This document shows, piece by piece, positions 44,500-53,029 of a stretch of 64,000 bases of DNA. The notes under the pieces are model-generated. The model ran no database searches and was not told the DNA's origin. It saw nothing but the letters and a program-made list of their open reading frames with translations. Where the stretch lies: NCBI RefSeq assembly GCF_017603965.1, contig NZ_CP071955.1:1736001-1800000 (forward strand), read 5' to 3'. The stretch's first letter is position 1, and each line of letters starts with the position of its first letter. This DNA is from Xanthomonas fragariae (GTDB lineage Bacteria; Pseudomonadota; Gammaproteobacteria; Xanthomonadales; Xanthomonadaceae). A program made the position numbers and the translations under genes.

Positions 44500-44824
44500 A
44501 GCGACCCCTGGAACGACCGAACATCCGAACGCACGCGGTTGTCTGGCGACGGTGCCCATGCGGTGTTGAATCGGCGACCGCCGCGGGGAGCGCAGTCGGC
44601 CGATCTCATCCTGGCTAACGGCAACGGCGCATGAATCTTGATGCGCGCCCGATGGACGGCGCGTGGGGGCACGAGGTTGGAAGTCATGCACCGTGTGCAC
44701 AGTCAAACTGTAGTGCACGACGCACGACTGCCTGGGTGGCAGGCCGCGCGATCGGGGTACTGGGAACTGATCGAACGGCTGTGGCTAGCCGATGCAACTG
44801 TAGCGCCGCAGCGCCAGCGTTCGC
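44500..44824. other. Intergenic region before the barrel protein gene
   Basis: This 325-base stretch contains the sigma-28-type promoter at 44615-44641 and the leader of the barrel gene. I see no gene or repeat in it. Confidence 0.6.
44615..44641 (-). promoter_or_regulatory. Sigma-28-type promoter of barrel gene and tsr5
   Basis: Read on the minus strand: TCAAGATT, 11 bases, GCCGTTAG. The -35 matches five of eight positions and the -10 is the same as that of tsr4. The leader to the barrel gene would be about 109 bases. Confidence 0.65.
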
Positions 44825-45358
44825 TCAGCGACGTTGCGGGCCGCTAACGTTGGCGACCGACTGCTGCAGGTTCTGCAGTTCGGTCCACAGCACGTGCCGC
44901 GTGTCGCCGGAGTGGCCTAGCGACAAGTCTTGTGCGTACTGCAGATCGCCGGCGTGCAGGGCACGATTGGCTTCGCGGTGCTGTGCCAAGTACTGGCCCA
45001 ACTGCTGCTGCACCCGAGCAAACTGCTGGGCCGGTTGACCCTGCGGCGCGGTGGCCTGGAAGTAACCCGCATGGCGGGCGATGCGTTGACGCAGATTGCC
45101 CAGACGCTCGTCGTAGGCAGCGACGCGTGCGGGGTCATGTGACACCGCCAGCTGCGCACGCTGTTCGTCGCGCAACTGCACCAGATCGATGGCAAGCGAC
45201 TGCAACGCGGTGACCGGCACGCTGTCCAGAAGAACGGAGAAGGGCGCGGTCGGTGCGGCGAAGGAGGGCGGCAACGACACGCCGGCGGCCAGCAGCGCGA
45301 CGACGAACACAGCGCCCAGCGTATGGCGGGCAAAGCGTGTGGAGTTGGCGGTAGGCAT
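44825..45358 (-). CDS. Secreted helical protein of unknown function
   Basis: The 177-residue protein starts at ATG 45358, with AAGGA upstream; an ATG six codons earlier (45376) is less likely. A signal peptide or anchor is evident (TLGAVFVVALLAAGVSLPP). The mature part is almost entirely helical and Gln/Arg/Ala-rich, with no cysteine, and resembles the four-helix ligand-binding bundles of chemoreceptors in size and pattern. There is no cytoplasmic domain. It could be a periplasmic binding partner of a receptor or a receptor-derived fragment, but neither is shown. A sigma-28-type promoter precedes it. Confidence 0.6.
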   Translation of the reverse strand: MPTANSTRFARHTLGAVFVVALLAAGVSLPPSFAAPTAPFSVLLDSVPVTALQSLAIDLVQLRDEQRAQLAVSHDPARVAAYDERLGNLRQRIARHAGYFQATAPQGQPAQQFARVQQQLGQYLAQHREANRALHAGDLQYAQDLSLGHSGDTRHVLWTELQNLQQSVANVSGPQRR

Positions 45359-45407
45359 GCGGGCTTCCTTGGACATGGCGCGGGCAAGGTTGCCCTCGTT
45401 GCTGTGT

Positions 45408-45434
45408 GTATCGGCCGCAGAAGCTTGCGCTTGA
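45408..45434 (-). promoter_or_regulatory. Sigma-28-type promoter of the secreted helical protein
   Basis: Read on the minus strand: TCAAGCGC, 11 bases, GCCGATAC. The -10 is strong and the -35 matches four of eight positions. The start would fall about 40 bases before the ATG at 45358. Confidence 0.6.
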
Positions 45435-45619
45435 TCACCTTTCGACCAACGGCGCTATTGGGTGGAAATCGCGGGGCAGGGTGGGTTGTATCTGCGGGTG
45501 ACTGCCAGACAGCAAAACGCTCCGACAGGATCGGGGCGTTTTGAAGAGCGATGGCAACGTGCGCGCAGGTGGCCTGGTTGAGGGAGCTGTCGAGTCGCTC
45601 AGCTGCCGTATCCTCGCCC

Positions 45620-46436
45620 CAACCCCCGCTCCGCGCCCCGCACTTCTGTGATTCTTGTACGCAGGCACAGCGAGCAGCTCTTGCAAATCAGCTGACATCT
45701 GGTCTCGGTCAAGCCTACATAGGCGACCGCACGACTGGCGTTCCCTACCTCTACACGGTCAACACGGTAAACGGACCTGTCTCGGTGGCCCCACCTGAGA
45801 TTCAGGAGCACCCTGTTGCTCAAGCAGATGTCGATCAATTCGCCATCTACTCGTCCGTTTATCGGAGCTACGGAAACATCGGCACGCTCAACGTGAAAAT
45901 CGATCTGGCCAATGGAACTGTCGCACCCAGTTCAGTCAGGAAAATGGCCACGCCTGCGGCGGACGAATCAGCAGCTTTCGCAAATGCATTTGACGTGCGC
46001 CGGGAAGGTGCATGCAACGCGTCAACAGGTCATACAGTGGCTGGAGGCACACGATTGGCAAGTGCCTAACACCGGTGAGAATTTCATCTTTTTCATCCAA
46101 CAGGTTCTGTCCAACGCCTACAAGTGGAGGAGCTCGGAGGATTACAGCATCCGCAGCGACACCACGTTCAACGATAAAAGCAGGGCGATTTTCGCCTATG
46201 ATTCCGCCAAGCGCGCCATTGTTTACGTTGAAGCCTACGATCTCATTGGGACTTCTAGCAACGAGCCTATCAACGTCGATTATAGCTCTTACGAAAGCCC
46301 GGACGCAGCGTCTCGACCTGACTACCAGCGCGGGATAGACTGGCTTACGTCAAGCGGCGCAGCGACCATTTCTGGAGGCACAGTGAGCGTAGGCAGCGGA
46401 ACCGTCCTCGTCGGCGATGTGGTCCAAGTCAAGTAA
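45620..46436 (+). pseudogene. Broken gene of unknown family (frameshifted, 5' end lost)
   Basis: Two overlapping frames together look like one protein. The first half reads FCDSCTQAQRAALANQL onward and includes VPYLYTVNTVNGPVSVAPPE. The second half, in another frame from about 46010, reads TRQQVIQWLEAHDWQVP and ends in VSVGSGTVLVGDVVQVK. The switch falls near 45990-46020. Upstream of about 45640 the sequence looks intergenic, so the original start is probably gone. I do not recognise the family. The second half ends one base before the next gene's ATG (TAATG at 46434-46438). Codon use is less GC-biased than in the chemotaxis genes. Confidence 0.55.
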
Positions 46437-47032
46437 TGAGCACAGTCCGTATCAGGGAGCGCAGGCTAAGCCTGCGCTCCCGTGAAGTAGCTCTGCTCGG
46501 TGGTACGCCGGCGTGCTCAGGGCTGTTTTTGGTGACTCAAAACCAAGTAGGGCTGCTTGGCTACGCAGTAGCCCCCATTCTGCTGTTAGGATTTTTTGTG
46601 CTGCAGGCCGACTTGGCTTGGCGTGGACACAGGACAGCAAGGGCAGCCTTCACGATTGCTGCGGCTGCCTGGCTGACATTTTCAATCCTTGCCACCTACG
46701 CCTTTTCCGGTCTCGGGCGAACCCCGATTTTCGTAGACACTTGGCTTAAAGCTCTTCTGGGAGCTGGCTTGTTTGCCGCGCTCTTCTCCTTGTCCGTGCT
46801 GCTCGCCAGAAAGCGATCGGTAAACCTTTACTGGTATCTGGCTGGAAGCCTGGCGGTAGCAATAGCAGCGGCAGCCATCCACCCAGGGAACTCGGGGAAA
46901 ATCGAAGTCCGATGCGAGAGAGGCAGCTGTGCTACTGGCGCTATTGCCTTTTGGCCTGGCGCATTCCAGGCCTCGGATGGCAAGCGGCCTGTTTCCGTTG
47001 TCCTTCCTAAGTCCGACGGCGATTGGCGGTAG
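46436..47032 (+). CDS. Putative membrane protein of unknown function
   Basis: The 198-residue frame encodes about four hydrophobic segments (around residues 38-58, 68-92, 105-125 and 130-148), then a soluble tail with a cysteine pair (CERGSCATG). The ATG overlaps the stop of the preceding broken frame. A perfect 12-bp hairpin occupies codons 7-15, unusual for a coding start. A GTG further in (VTQNQVGLL) may be the real start. I do not recognise the family. It lies in a small accessory block on the plus strand between receptor genes and cheA. Confidence 0.5.
   Translation: MSTVRIRERRLSLRSREVALLGGTPACSGLFLVTQNQVGLLGYAVAPILLLGFFVLQADLAWRGHRTARAAFTIAAAAWLTFSILATYAFSGLGRTPIFVDTWLKALLGAGLFAALFSLSVLLARKRSVNLYWYLAGSLAVAIAAAAIHPGNSGKIEVRCERGSCATGAIAFWPGAFQASDGKRPVSVVLPKSDGDWR
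46455..46481. other. Perfect hairpin inside the start of the membrane-protein frame
   Basis: GGGAGCGCAGGC and its complement are separated by TAA, giving a 12-bp perfect stem with a three-base loop. No T tract follows on the plus strand, so it is not a standard terminator for the upstream frame. It may indicate that translation really starts downstream. Confidence 0.6.
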
Positions 47033-47322
47033 GCACTTCTGGTCAAGCCGAAACGCTTACCTTCCTGACATTGTGCGAGAGCCGTCGCCACTTGCTGAGT
47101 GTTCTGCGACTTCGCAGTTGGTCTTCTCCGGGAGAACTCGGCCTGGACTGGCGCAGGGCGATGGCCATCTGCAACGCGCTGCACACACCAACTCGGCGGG
47201 CATGCCCGGCGCCATCGCCTAGCCCACGACCTTGCGCGTGATACAGGTCCAGCGATGATCGTCCCCTATCGAGGTTTCGACAAAATTATAGCAGGGCAGC
47301 TTTGTAGTCGCCTCCTTCAATT

Positions 47323-49305
47323 TTACGCCGCCTGCGGCACCTTCAACGAACGCACCAGCCCACCGATGTCCACGATCAGCGACACCCGACCATCGCCGAG
47401 AATGGTGGCGCCGGAAACGCCCGGGATACGGCGATAGTTATTTTCGATGTTCTTGACCACGACCTGTTGCTGGCCGAGCAATTCGTCCACTTCCAGCGCG
47501 ATCTTTTGGCCGTCGCCTTCGACCACCACCACCAGCGGTTCCTGCGAGGACTGCTGCCCGCCGAAGCCGTAGTAGTTGGTGAGCGAGAGAATCGGCAGAT
47601 ACTCGCCACGCACCCGCAACACACGGCCGTCGCCAGTCATCGAGCGGATGTCTTCCGGCGCAGGCTGCAGCGCTTCGAGCACGTAGGCCAGCGGCAGAAT
47701 CAAGGTTTCGCCAGCCACCGACACGGTCATGCCGTCGAGAATCGCCAGCGTCAGTGGCAGACGGATCAGCACGCGGGTTCCGCTACCGGCGTTGCTTTCC
47801 AGCTGCACTTCGCCGCCCAGCCCCTGGATATTGCGGCGGACCACGTCCATGCCCACGCCACGACCGGAGAGATCGGTCACCGCATCGGCGGTGGAGAAGC
47901 CCGGTGCGAAGATCAGGTCCCACACCTGCGCATCGGTCGGGTTGTCCGGCACTGCAATGCCGCGTTCGGCCGCCTTTTCCAGGATCTTGGCGCGATTGAG
48001 ACCACGGCCGTCGTCGCTGACTTCGATCACGATGTGACCGCCCTGATGCGATGCCGCCAGGGTGATGGTACCGGTCTCGTCCTTGCCTGATGCGCGGCGC
48101 GCGTCGGGCATTTCCAGACCATGGTCGATCGAGTTGCGCACCAAGTGCACCAACGGATCGGCAATCTTTTCGATCAAGCCCTTGTCCAACTCGGTGCTTT
48201 CGCCGATGGTGCGCAGACGCACCTGCTTGCCGAGACGGCTGGAGAGATCGCGGACCAGGCGCGGGAAGCGGCGGAACACCGCATCGACGGGCAACATGCG
48301 CACGCCGATGACCGCTTCCTGCAGATCGCGGGTGTTGCGCTCAAGCAGATCCAGGCCGGCAAACAGACGCTCGGCATGTGACGGGTCCAGATCGGCGGAA
48401 ACCTGCTTGAGCATGGCCTGCGTGATCACCAATTCGCCGACCAGATTGATCAACGCATCGACCTTGTCGACGCTGACGCGGATCGAGCTCTCGGCTTCGG
48501 CAGTAGCGGCCTTGGCAGGCTTGGCAGCGGCGGCGGTAGCAGTCGCCGCAACAGGTGCGGCTGCGCCGGCGTCGACCGCCAGGCTGGCCGGCGGGCCGGG
48601 GATCGCCATCGGGCGGATGTCCAGTTCGCAATCGTCTACCACCCAGGCAAAGGTGTCTTCGATCTTGCTGCGCGGAATCTTGCCGATCAGGCCCAGATCC
48701 CACGCCAAATAGGCTTCCAGTGGGTCGATGTTTTCAAAGCCCGGCATGCGCTCCAGACGTGCGGCAATCTGCAATGGGCCCAGATGTTCGAGCTCGCGAA
48801 TGATGCGCAGCGGGTCGTTGCCGCTCATGAACAGCGACGGGGTGGGCGTAAAGCCGATGCGCCAGGCGTCGGGTTCTTCTTCCTTGGGCATGGCGACCAC
48901 GGCGGCCACCGGCGCTTGGCCAGCTAACACTGCGTTTAAACGAACGTGCACGGCCTTGACCGCAGCCGGGTCCGCCGGAGTGCCGTGTTCGGCTTCGCGC
49001 AGCAAGGCGCGCAGCACATCGACCGAGCCGAGCATGGCATCGACTGCATTGGGTTCGAGCTGGCGCTTGTTGGAGCGCAGTTCGTCCAGCAGCGTCTCCA
49101 GCACGTGAGTCAGGCCGGCGACGGCCTCGAAACCGAAAGTGGCAGCGCCACCTTTGATCGAGTGCGCGGCGCGGAACACCGAGTTGATGATTTCCGGGTC
49201 GCGGTTGCCCTCTTCAAGGGACAGCAACCCGGCCTCCATCGCGTCGAGCCCTTCACGGCTTTCCTCGAAAAAGGTCGCGTGGAAACGTTGCAGGTCCATG
49301 CTCAT
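47323..49305 (-). CDS. cheA: CheA histidine kinase (second copy, with P2-like domain)
   Basis: The 660-residue CheA has the P1 phosphotransfer domain with H48 in AAHSIKGGAATFGF; a P2-like CheY-docking domain (about 148-225; WRIGFTPTPSLFMSGNDP); the P3 dimerisation helix pair (about 265-330); the P4 ATP-binding domain with VRNSIDHGLEMP, DDGRGLN and DLSGRGVGMDVV; and the P5 CheW-like domain. It phosphorylates CheY and CheB in response to receptors. It forms a unit with the upstream STAS and cheY genes, behind a near-consensus sigma-28 promoter. A second cheA lies at 57.4-59.1 kb, so the locus encodes two kinases. Confidence 0.96.
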   Translation of the reverse strand: MSMDLQRFHATFFEESREGLDAMEAGLLSLEEGNRDPEIINSVFRAAHSIKGGAATFGFEAVAGLTHVLETLLDELRSNKRQLEPNAVDAMLGSVDVLRALLREAEHGTPADPAAVKAVHVRLNAVLAGQAPVAAVVAMPKEEEPDAWRIGFTPTPSLFMSGNDPLRIIRELEHLGPLQIAARLERMPGFENIDPLEAYLAWDLGLIGKIPRSKIEDTFAWVVDDCELDIRPMAIPGPPASLAVDAGAAAPVAATATAAAAKPAKAATAEAESSIRVSVDKVDALINLVGELVITQAMLKQVSADLDPSHAERLFAGLDLLERNTRDLQEAVIGVRMLPVDAVFRRFPRLVRDLSSRLGKQVRLRTIGESTELDKGLIEKIADPLVHLVRNSIDHGLEMPDARRASGKDETGTITLAASHQGGHIVIEVSDDGRGLNRAKILEKAAERGIAVPDNPTDAQVWDLIFAPGFSTADAVTDLSGRGVGMDVVRRNIQGLGGEVQLESNAGSGTRVLIRLPLTLAILDGMTVSVAGETLILPLAYVLEALQPAPEDIRSMTGDGRVLRVRGEYLPILSLTNYYGFGGQQSSQEPLVVVVEGDGQKIALEVDELLGQQQVVVKNIENNYRRIPGVSGATILGDGRVSLIVDIGGLVRSLKVPQAA

Positions 49306-49338
49306 GGGCGTGAGATCCGATGGTGAAGCGAAAAAGAA

Positions 49339-49704
49339 TTAACCCAGAACTTTCTGGACGGTGGCGATCAGCTGTTCTGGATTGAACGGCTTCACCAGCC
49401 AACCGGTCGCACCCGCCGCCTTGCCTTCGGACTTTTTATCGGCTGCCGACTCGGTGGTCAGCATGAGCATCGGGGTGAACTTGTAGTCCGGCAGCTGGCG
49501 CAGTTCGCGGATCAGAGAAATGCCATCCATATTGGGCATGTTCACGTCGGTCACCACCGCATTGAAGCGCTGGCCCTTCGCGCGGCCCAGCGCAACGGCG
49601 CCGTCTTCGGCTTCTTCGACGGCAAAGCCGGCCGAGGTGAGGGCGAAAGAGACCATCTGGCGCATCGACGCCGAATCGTCCACCACCAAGATACGTGCGC
49701 TCAT
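49339..49704 (-). CDS. cheY: CheY-like response regulator
   Basis: The 121-residue single receiver domain has acidic pair D9/D10, phospho-acceptor D53 in VVTDVNMPNMDG and K105 in LVKPFNPEQL. The start overlaps the STAS gene stop (ATGA at 49701-49704), and the gene lies 33 bases upstream of cheA. It differs from the CheY at 59.7-60.1 kb, which is the more likely motor-binding regulator; this one could act as a phosphate sink or signal to another output. Confidence 0.93.
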   Translation of the reverse strand: MSARILVVDDSASMRQMVSFALTSAGFAVEEAEDGAVALGRAKGQRFNAVVTDVNMPNMDGISLIRELRQLPDYKFTPMLMLTTESAADKKSEGKAAGATGWLVKPFNPEQLIATVQKVLG

Positions 49705-50009
49705 GCGGCGTTCTCCACAGATTTCAGGTTGTCATTGGATGCGGAAAGTCCGAGCGCGTCGGTGACGCCGAGCAGACGAGCCGCATCTCTAAAGGTGTCG
49801 TTGCAGACATCGAATTCGATGTGCAGGCCGGCTTGGCGGCGCGCCTGCACAAAGGCGCAGAGCACCTGCACGCTAGCGGTGTGGATACGCCGGACGTCGC
49901 CGGCATCAAGCAACAGCTCGCCGTCCTGCACGAGGAATCCGGCAAGTTTTTGCTTGAGGTCGGCGCTGGTCTCGATGCCGAGATCCTCGCCCAATGTCAC
50001 TGTGCTCAT
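49701..50009 (-). CDS. STAS-domain protein in the chemotaxis operon
   Basis: The 102-residue protein is a single STAS domain of the anti-sigma-antagonist type (LLLDAGDVRRIHTASVQVLC, where the residue following HTA is the serine usually phosphorylated in this family). It is the first gene of the STAS-cheY-cheA unit. STAS domains switch partners according to phosphorylation, but I see no partner kinase or anti-sigma factor nearby, so its role in chemotaxis is open. Confidence 0.85.
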   Translation of the reverse strand: MSTVTLGEDLGIETSADLKQKLAGFLVQDGELLLDAGDVRRIHTASVQVLCAFVQARRQAGLHIEFDVCNDTFRDAARLLGVTDALGLSASNDNLKSVENAA

Positions 50010-50039
50010 GGTTGCTCCGAACGGATTGTTCTATGCGTA

Positions 50040-50066
50040 CTAACGGCGGGGTGCGAAAAAGCTTTA
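50040..50066 (-). promoter_or_regulatory. Sigma-28 (FliA)-type promoter of STAS-cheY-cheA unit
   Basis: Read on the minus strand: TAAAGCTT, 11 bases, GCCGTTAG. This is a strong match, with the predicted start about 25 bases before the STAS ATG. It lies in the 98-base gap after the ParP-like gene. Confidence 0.85.
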
Positions 50067-50107
50067 ACGCTGAATCGTTGTGCGTGCAGGTGCGCGTCGG
50101 CTGCCCA

Positions 50108-51268
50108 TCAATGCAGCAGATGGCTGGCGTCTAGCAGGATCATCGGCTGGTGGCCCAGACGTGCCACACCACGGAACAGGTTGTTGGAAATGCGGCACAG
50201 GCGTGCGTTGTCCGGTGGCTCGATCTGCTGATCGGTGAGGCTTGTGACGTCTTCCACCGCCGACACACGCAAGCCCATGGTTTCGCCATTTTCTTCCAGC
50301 ACCACCACACGCGTCTGCAGATCCATGTCCACCGGCGACGAACCCAGATGCACGCCCAGATCGATCACCGGCACCACCTGGCCACGCAGGTTCATGATGC
50401 CAAGCATCGCGCTGGCGGTGCCGCGCAATGGCAGTAGCGGCACAGGCAACACCACTTCCTGCACCTTGAGCAATTCCAGCGCATAGGTCTGCTCGCCGCA
50501 GCGCAGGCGCAACCAACGTGTGCTGCGTTCGCTTATACGGCGTTCGGCATGGATGCGTTCGGCCTGGCCAGGTGCCAACAGTGCTTGCAGGCCTTGCGGA
50601 TAGGCCGGTGCCGGTGGCGCGCGGTGCGGCGCTGGCATCGGTGCCGGCGCAGCGCGTGCAGGTGCAGGTGCAGGTGCTGTTGCTGCCGGTTCGGCAAGAC
50701 CGAAGGCCGGGTCCGCGTCCATTTCGGCCATCAGATCGACCGTGCTCATAAACGGGCTGGGTGCGGCCGTTGCGAAGGCCGGGTCGACATCCATTTCGGC
50801 CAGGAAATCGGCAGCGATGTCTACGGCCTTCGGTGCGGCAACCACTGGCGCACCGAAGGCCGGGTCGGCATCCATTTCGGCCAGGAAATCGGCGGCGATG
50901 TCTACGGCACTCGGTGCGGCAACCACTGGCGCACCGAAGGCCGGGTCGGCATCCATTTCGGCCAGGAAATCGGCGGCGATGTCTACGGCACTCGGTGCGG
51001 CAACCACTGGCGCACCGAAGGCCGGGTCGGCGTCCATTTCGGCCAGGAAATCGGCGGCGATGTCTACGGCATTGAGGACGGTGGCAGCGACCTGCGGTGC
51101 GGCGGCGATCCGCACAGGTGATTCGGCTAGTGCGACGTCTGCATCGGCAAGCACCGTTGCAGCGGCGATGTCTGCAGTCGCGGCGTGGGAAGGGATCTCG
51201 ACACCAGCATCGTGTAGCAGCCCTTCCAGATAATCGTCCATCTCACCGTTGGCGCTATGGTTGCTCAT
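50108..51268 (-). CDS. ParP-like protein with CheW domain and N-terminal repeats
   Basis: The 386-residue protein has a C-terminal CheW-like domain (about 250-386; LRCGEQTYALELLKVQEV, GIMNLRGQVVPVIDLGVHLG). Before it are a Pro/Ala-rich linker (about 195-235) and, at about 65-195, four tandem 27-residue repeats built on VDIAADFLAEMDADPAFG plus a degenerate half unit. The start at 51268 overlaps the ParA stop (ATGA). In Vibrio, ParP has a C-terminal CheW-like domain, binds CheA and receptors and is partnered with the ParA-like ATPase ParC next door. The gene order here fits that pair, hence the call. The repeats look like multiple copies of a short binding helix. Confidence 0.8.
   Translation of the reverse strand: MSNHSANGEMDDYLEGLLHDAGVEIPSHAATADIAAATVLADADVALAESPVRIAAAPQVAATVLNAVDIAADFLAEMDADPAFGAPVVAAPSAVDIAADFLAEMDADPAFGAPVVAAPSAVDIAADFLAEMDADPAFGAPVVAAPKAVDIAADFLAEMDVDPAFATAAPSPFMSTVDLMAEMDADPAFGLAEPAATAPAPAPARAAPAPMPAPHRAPPAPAYPQGLQALLAPGQAERIHAERRISERSTRWLRLRCGEQTYALELLKVQEVVLPVPLLPLRGTASAMLGIMNLRGQVVPVIDLGVHLGSSPVDMDLQTRVVVLEENGETMGLRVSAVEDVTSLTDQQIEPPDNARLCRISNNLFRGVARLGHQPMILLDASHLLH
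50774..51083. repeat. 81-bp tandem repeat inside the ParP-like gene
   Basis: Unit starts (GAAGGCCGGGTCG) fall at 50774, 50855, 50936 and 51017, an exact 81-base period. Copies are nearly identical, with a few substitutions. A shorter, diverged unit is at about 50700-50745. The frame is kept, so copy number changes would alter the protein by 27 residues each. Confidence 0.9.
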
Positions 51269-52047
51269 GCGGCTTGCTCCATGCGCATCGCGTCTTCTGC
51301 CATCACCCATTCCAGCGCACGTCGATAGGCGGACAGGCCGCGGCCCTGATAGTCACCACCGGTGGCGGGCAGGGTCAGTGCAGCGGCATTGCAAATTCGG
51401 GTATCCACCGGCACTGCGTCTTCCCAGACCAAGGCGCCGTAGGTGGCCTGCATTTCCTTGAGCGTGTCGGTGCCGGCGCGCGTACGGCGGTCGAACAAGG
51501 TCGGCAGGATCGACACCGGGAGTTCGCGTCGACGCGAACGCTGCACCATGTCTGCGGTGCGCACCATGCTGGCCAGGCCATGCAGCGCGAGCGGCTCGGC
51601 CTGGGTCGGTACTACCACGCGGTCGCAGGCGGCCAATGCATTGATCATCAACAGTCCGAGCGTGGGCGGGCAGTCGAGCAAGATGTAGTCGTGCTGGCCG
51701 GCATGGCGGCTCATGGCGTTCTGAAGGGCCAAGCCCAGACCTGGCTGCGTAGCGCTGCGACGTTCCAGCGTGGCCAGTGCGGCTTGCGCGCAGACATAGG
51801 ACAAGCCAGGAATGGCGCTTTCGTGCAGCAGGCTGGCCAGATCGCTCGGCGGAGTGCCGAACAGGTCCAGCACCCCGCGCGGCGGCGGGTCCACCGCCAC
51901 GCCGAACGCACGGGTGAGCGAGGAGTGCGGGTCGAGGTCGATCAGCAACACCCGATGGCCGAGCGCGGCCAGACCGCGACCCAATGCCAGCGTCGTAGTG
52001 GTCTTGCCTACACCGCCCTTTTGGTTGGCGATTGCCCAGATACGCAT
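51265..52047 (-). CDS. ParA/ParC-type ATPase for chemotaxis array placement
   Basis: The 260-residue ParA-family ATPase has deviant Walker A KGGVGKTTT at residues 10-18, switch I region LLIDLDPHSS and Walker B ILLDCPPTLG. In Vibrio and Pseudomonas, a ParA homologue at this position (ParC) recruits chemosensory arrays to the cell pole. There is no parB gene or parS-like cluster beside it, which argues against chromosome partitioning. It lies between motD and the ParP-like gene, one base from motD. Confidence 0.88.
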   Translation of the reverse strand: MRIWAIANQKGGVGKTTTTLALGRGLAALGHRVLLIDLDPHSSLTRAFGVAVDPPPRGVLDLFGTPPSDLASLLHESAIPGLSYVCAQAALATLERRSATQPGLGLALQNAMSRHAGQHDYILLDCPPTLGLLMINALAACDRVVVPTQAEPLALHGLASMVRTADMVQRSRRRELPVSILPTLFDRRTRAGTDTLKEMQATYGALVWEDAVPVDTRICNAAALTLPATGGDYQGRGLSAYRRALEWVMAEDAMRMEQAA

Positions 52048-52048
52048 C

Positions 52049-53023
52049 TCACTGCACTCCTTGAATTACGGCGGGGACGGAATTTGTGCCGCTTACGGTG
52101 GTAACGGCTGTTTGGCCGCCGCCAGACTTGGGAAGCTTGGGCGCCCCGGCGGCGGTCGCATGCATCTGCGATGGCGGATCGGGAGCGAGTGAGCCAGCCG
52201 AGTCAGCGAGGATGATCAACACCACGCGCCGGTTCGCATTCCGTCCCGCCTCAGTACTGTTATCGGCACGTGCGCGGAATTCTCCATAGCCCACCATCGC
52301 CAATCGCTGCGGGGCGATGCCGTCGTCGGCAAACAAGTGCACAACGCTGGCTGCGCGCGCGGCCGATAGCTCCCAATTGGAAGGGAACTGCGCGGTTGCG
52401 ATCGGCTGGTTATCGGTATAACCCTCCACGCGCACGCCGTTGGGCGCATCGCGCAGCACCGAAGCCAGCGTGGACAGGGTGGCGCGCGCCGTGCTGGCCA
52501 GCGCAGCCGAACCGGTGCCGAACAGGATGTCGCTGTTGATCTCCACCTCGATCCACAGATCGTTGCGGCGGATGGTGATGAGTTTTTTGTCGATCAGCGG
52601 CGACAACGTTTTGCTCAGCTGTTGCGCCACCGCATCCATCTGTCGCTGCGCGCGCGCCAGCTGCGCTTGGTTGCGCAACGACACCGGCATGCGCATCTGC
52701 GCGGCTATGGAAGGTAACAGGGTGGTGTCGGTCGGCCCGTTGGGATAGGCCATCGGCGCGCCGGCCTTGATCACCGACGGGCGGTCGTAGTCTGCGCCCT
52801 GCGTCTGGGCCTTGCCGATCTGCACCGGGCTGGCCGCATTGGATGAGCCACCGAACGCAGTGGTGAACGCCTGTGCCACGACTTTGTACTTGCCTTCGTT
52901 GAGCGAGGAGATGGCGTACATCACCACGAAGAACGCCAGCAGTAAGGTCATCAGATCGGCATACGGAATCGCCCACGCTTCGTGGTTGCCATGTTCTTCG
53001 TGATGTTTGCGACGACGTGCCAT
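52049..53023 (-). CDS. motD: MotD, flagellar stator subunit (MotB family)
   Basis: The 324-residue protein has one N-terminal membrane segment with the proton-carrying aspartate D23 in IPYADLMTLLLAFFVVMYA. A long linker precedes the OmpA-like peptidoglycan-binding domain (about 155-275; VEGYTDNQPI, NWELSAARAASV). It pairs with MotC to form a stator. The gene is six bases after motC. The additional C-terminal tail (about 50 residues) is Pro/Gly/Ser-rich and probably disordered. Confidence 0.93.
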   Translation of the reverse strand: MARRRKHHEEHGNHEAWAIPYADLMTLLLAFFVVMYAISSLNEGKYKVVAQAFTTAFGGSSNAASPVQIGKAQTQGADYDRPSVIKAGAPMAYPNGPTDTTLLPSIAAQMRMPVSLRNQAQLARAQRQMDAVAQQLSKTLSPLIDKKLITIRRNDLWIEVEINSDILFGTGSAALASTARATLSTLASVLRDAPNGVRVEGYTDNQPIATAQFPSNWELSAARAASVVHLFADDGIAPQRLAMVGYGEFRARADNSTEAGRNANRRVVLIILADSAGSLAPDPPSQMHATAAGAPKLPKSGGGQTAVTTVSGTNSVPAVIQGVQ

Positions 53024-53029
53024 GGCGGG

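Noticed and set aside
50774..51083. Regularly spaced near-identical repeats could be taken for a CRISPR array.
   Set aside because: The 81-bp units are contiguous without unique spacers, keep one reading frame and encode a protein repeat.
51265..52047. ParA as part of a plasmid or chromosome partition system.
   Set aside because: No parB or parS-like repeats adjoin it, and its place between motD and a CheW-domain gene matches the chemotaxis ParC type.
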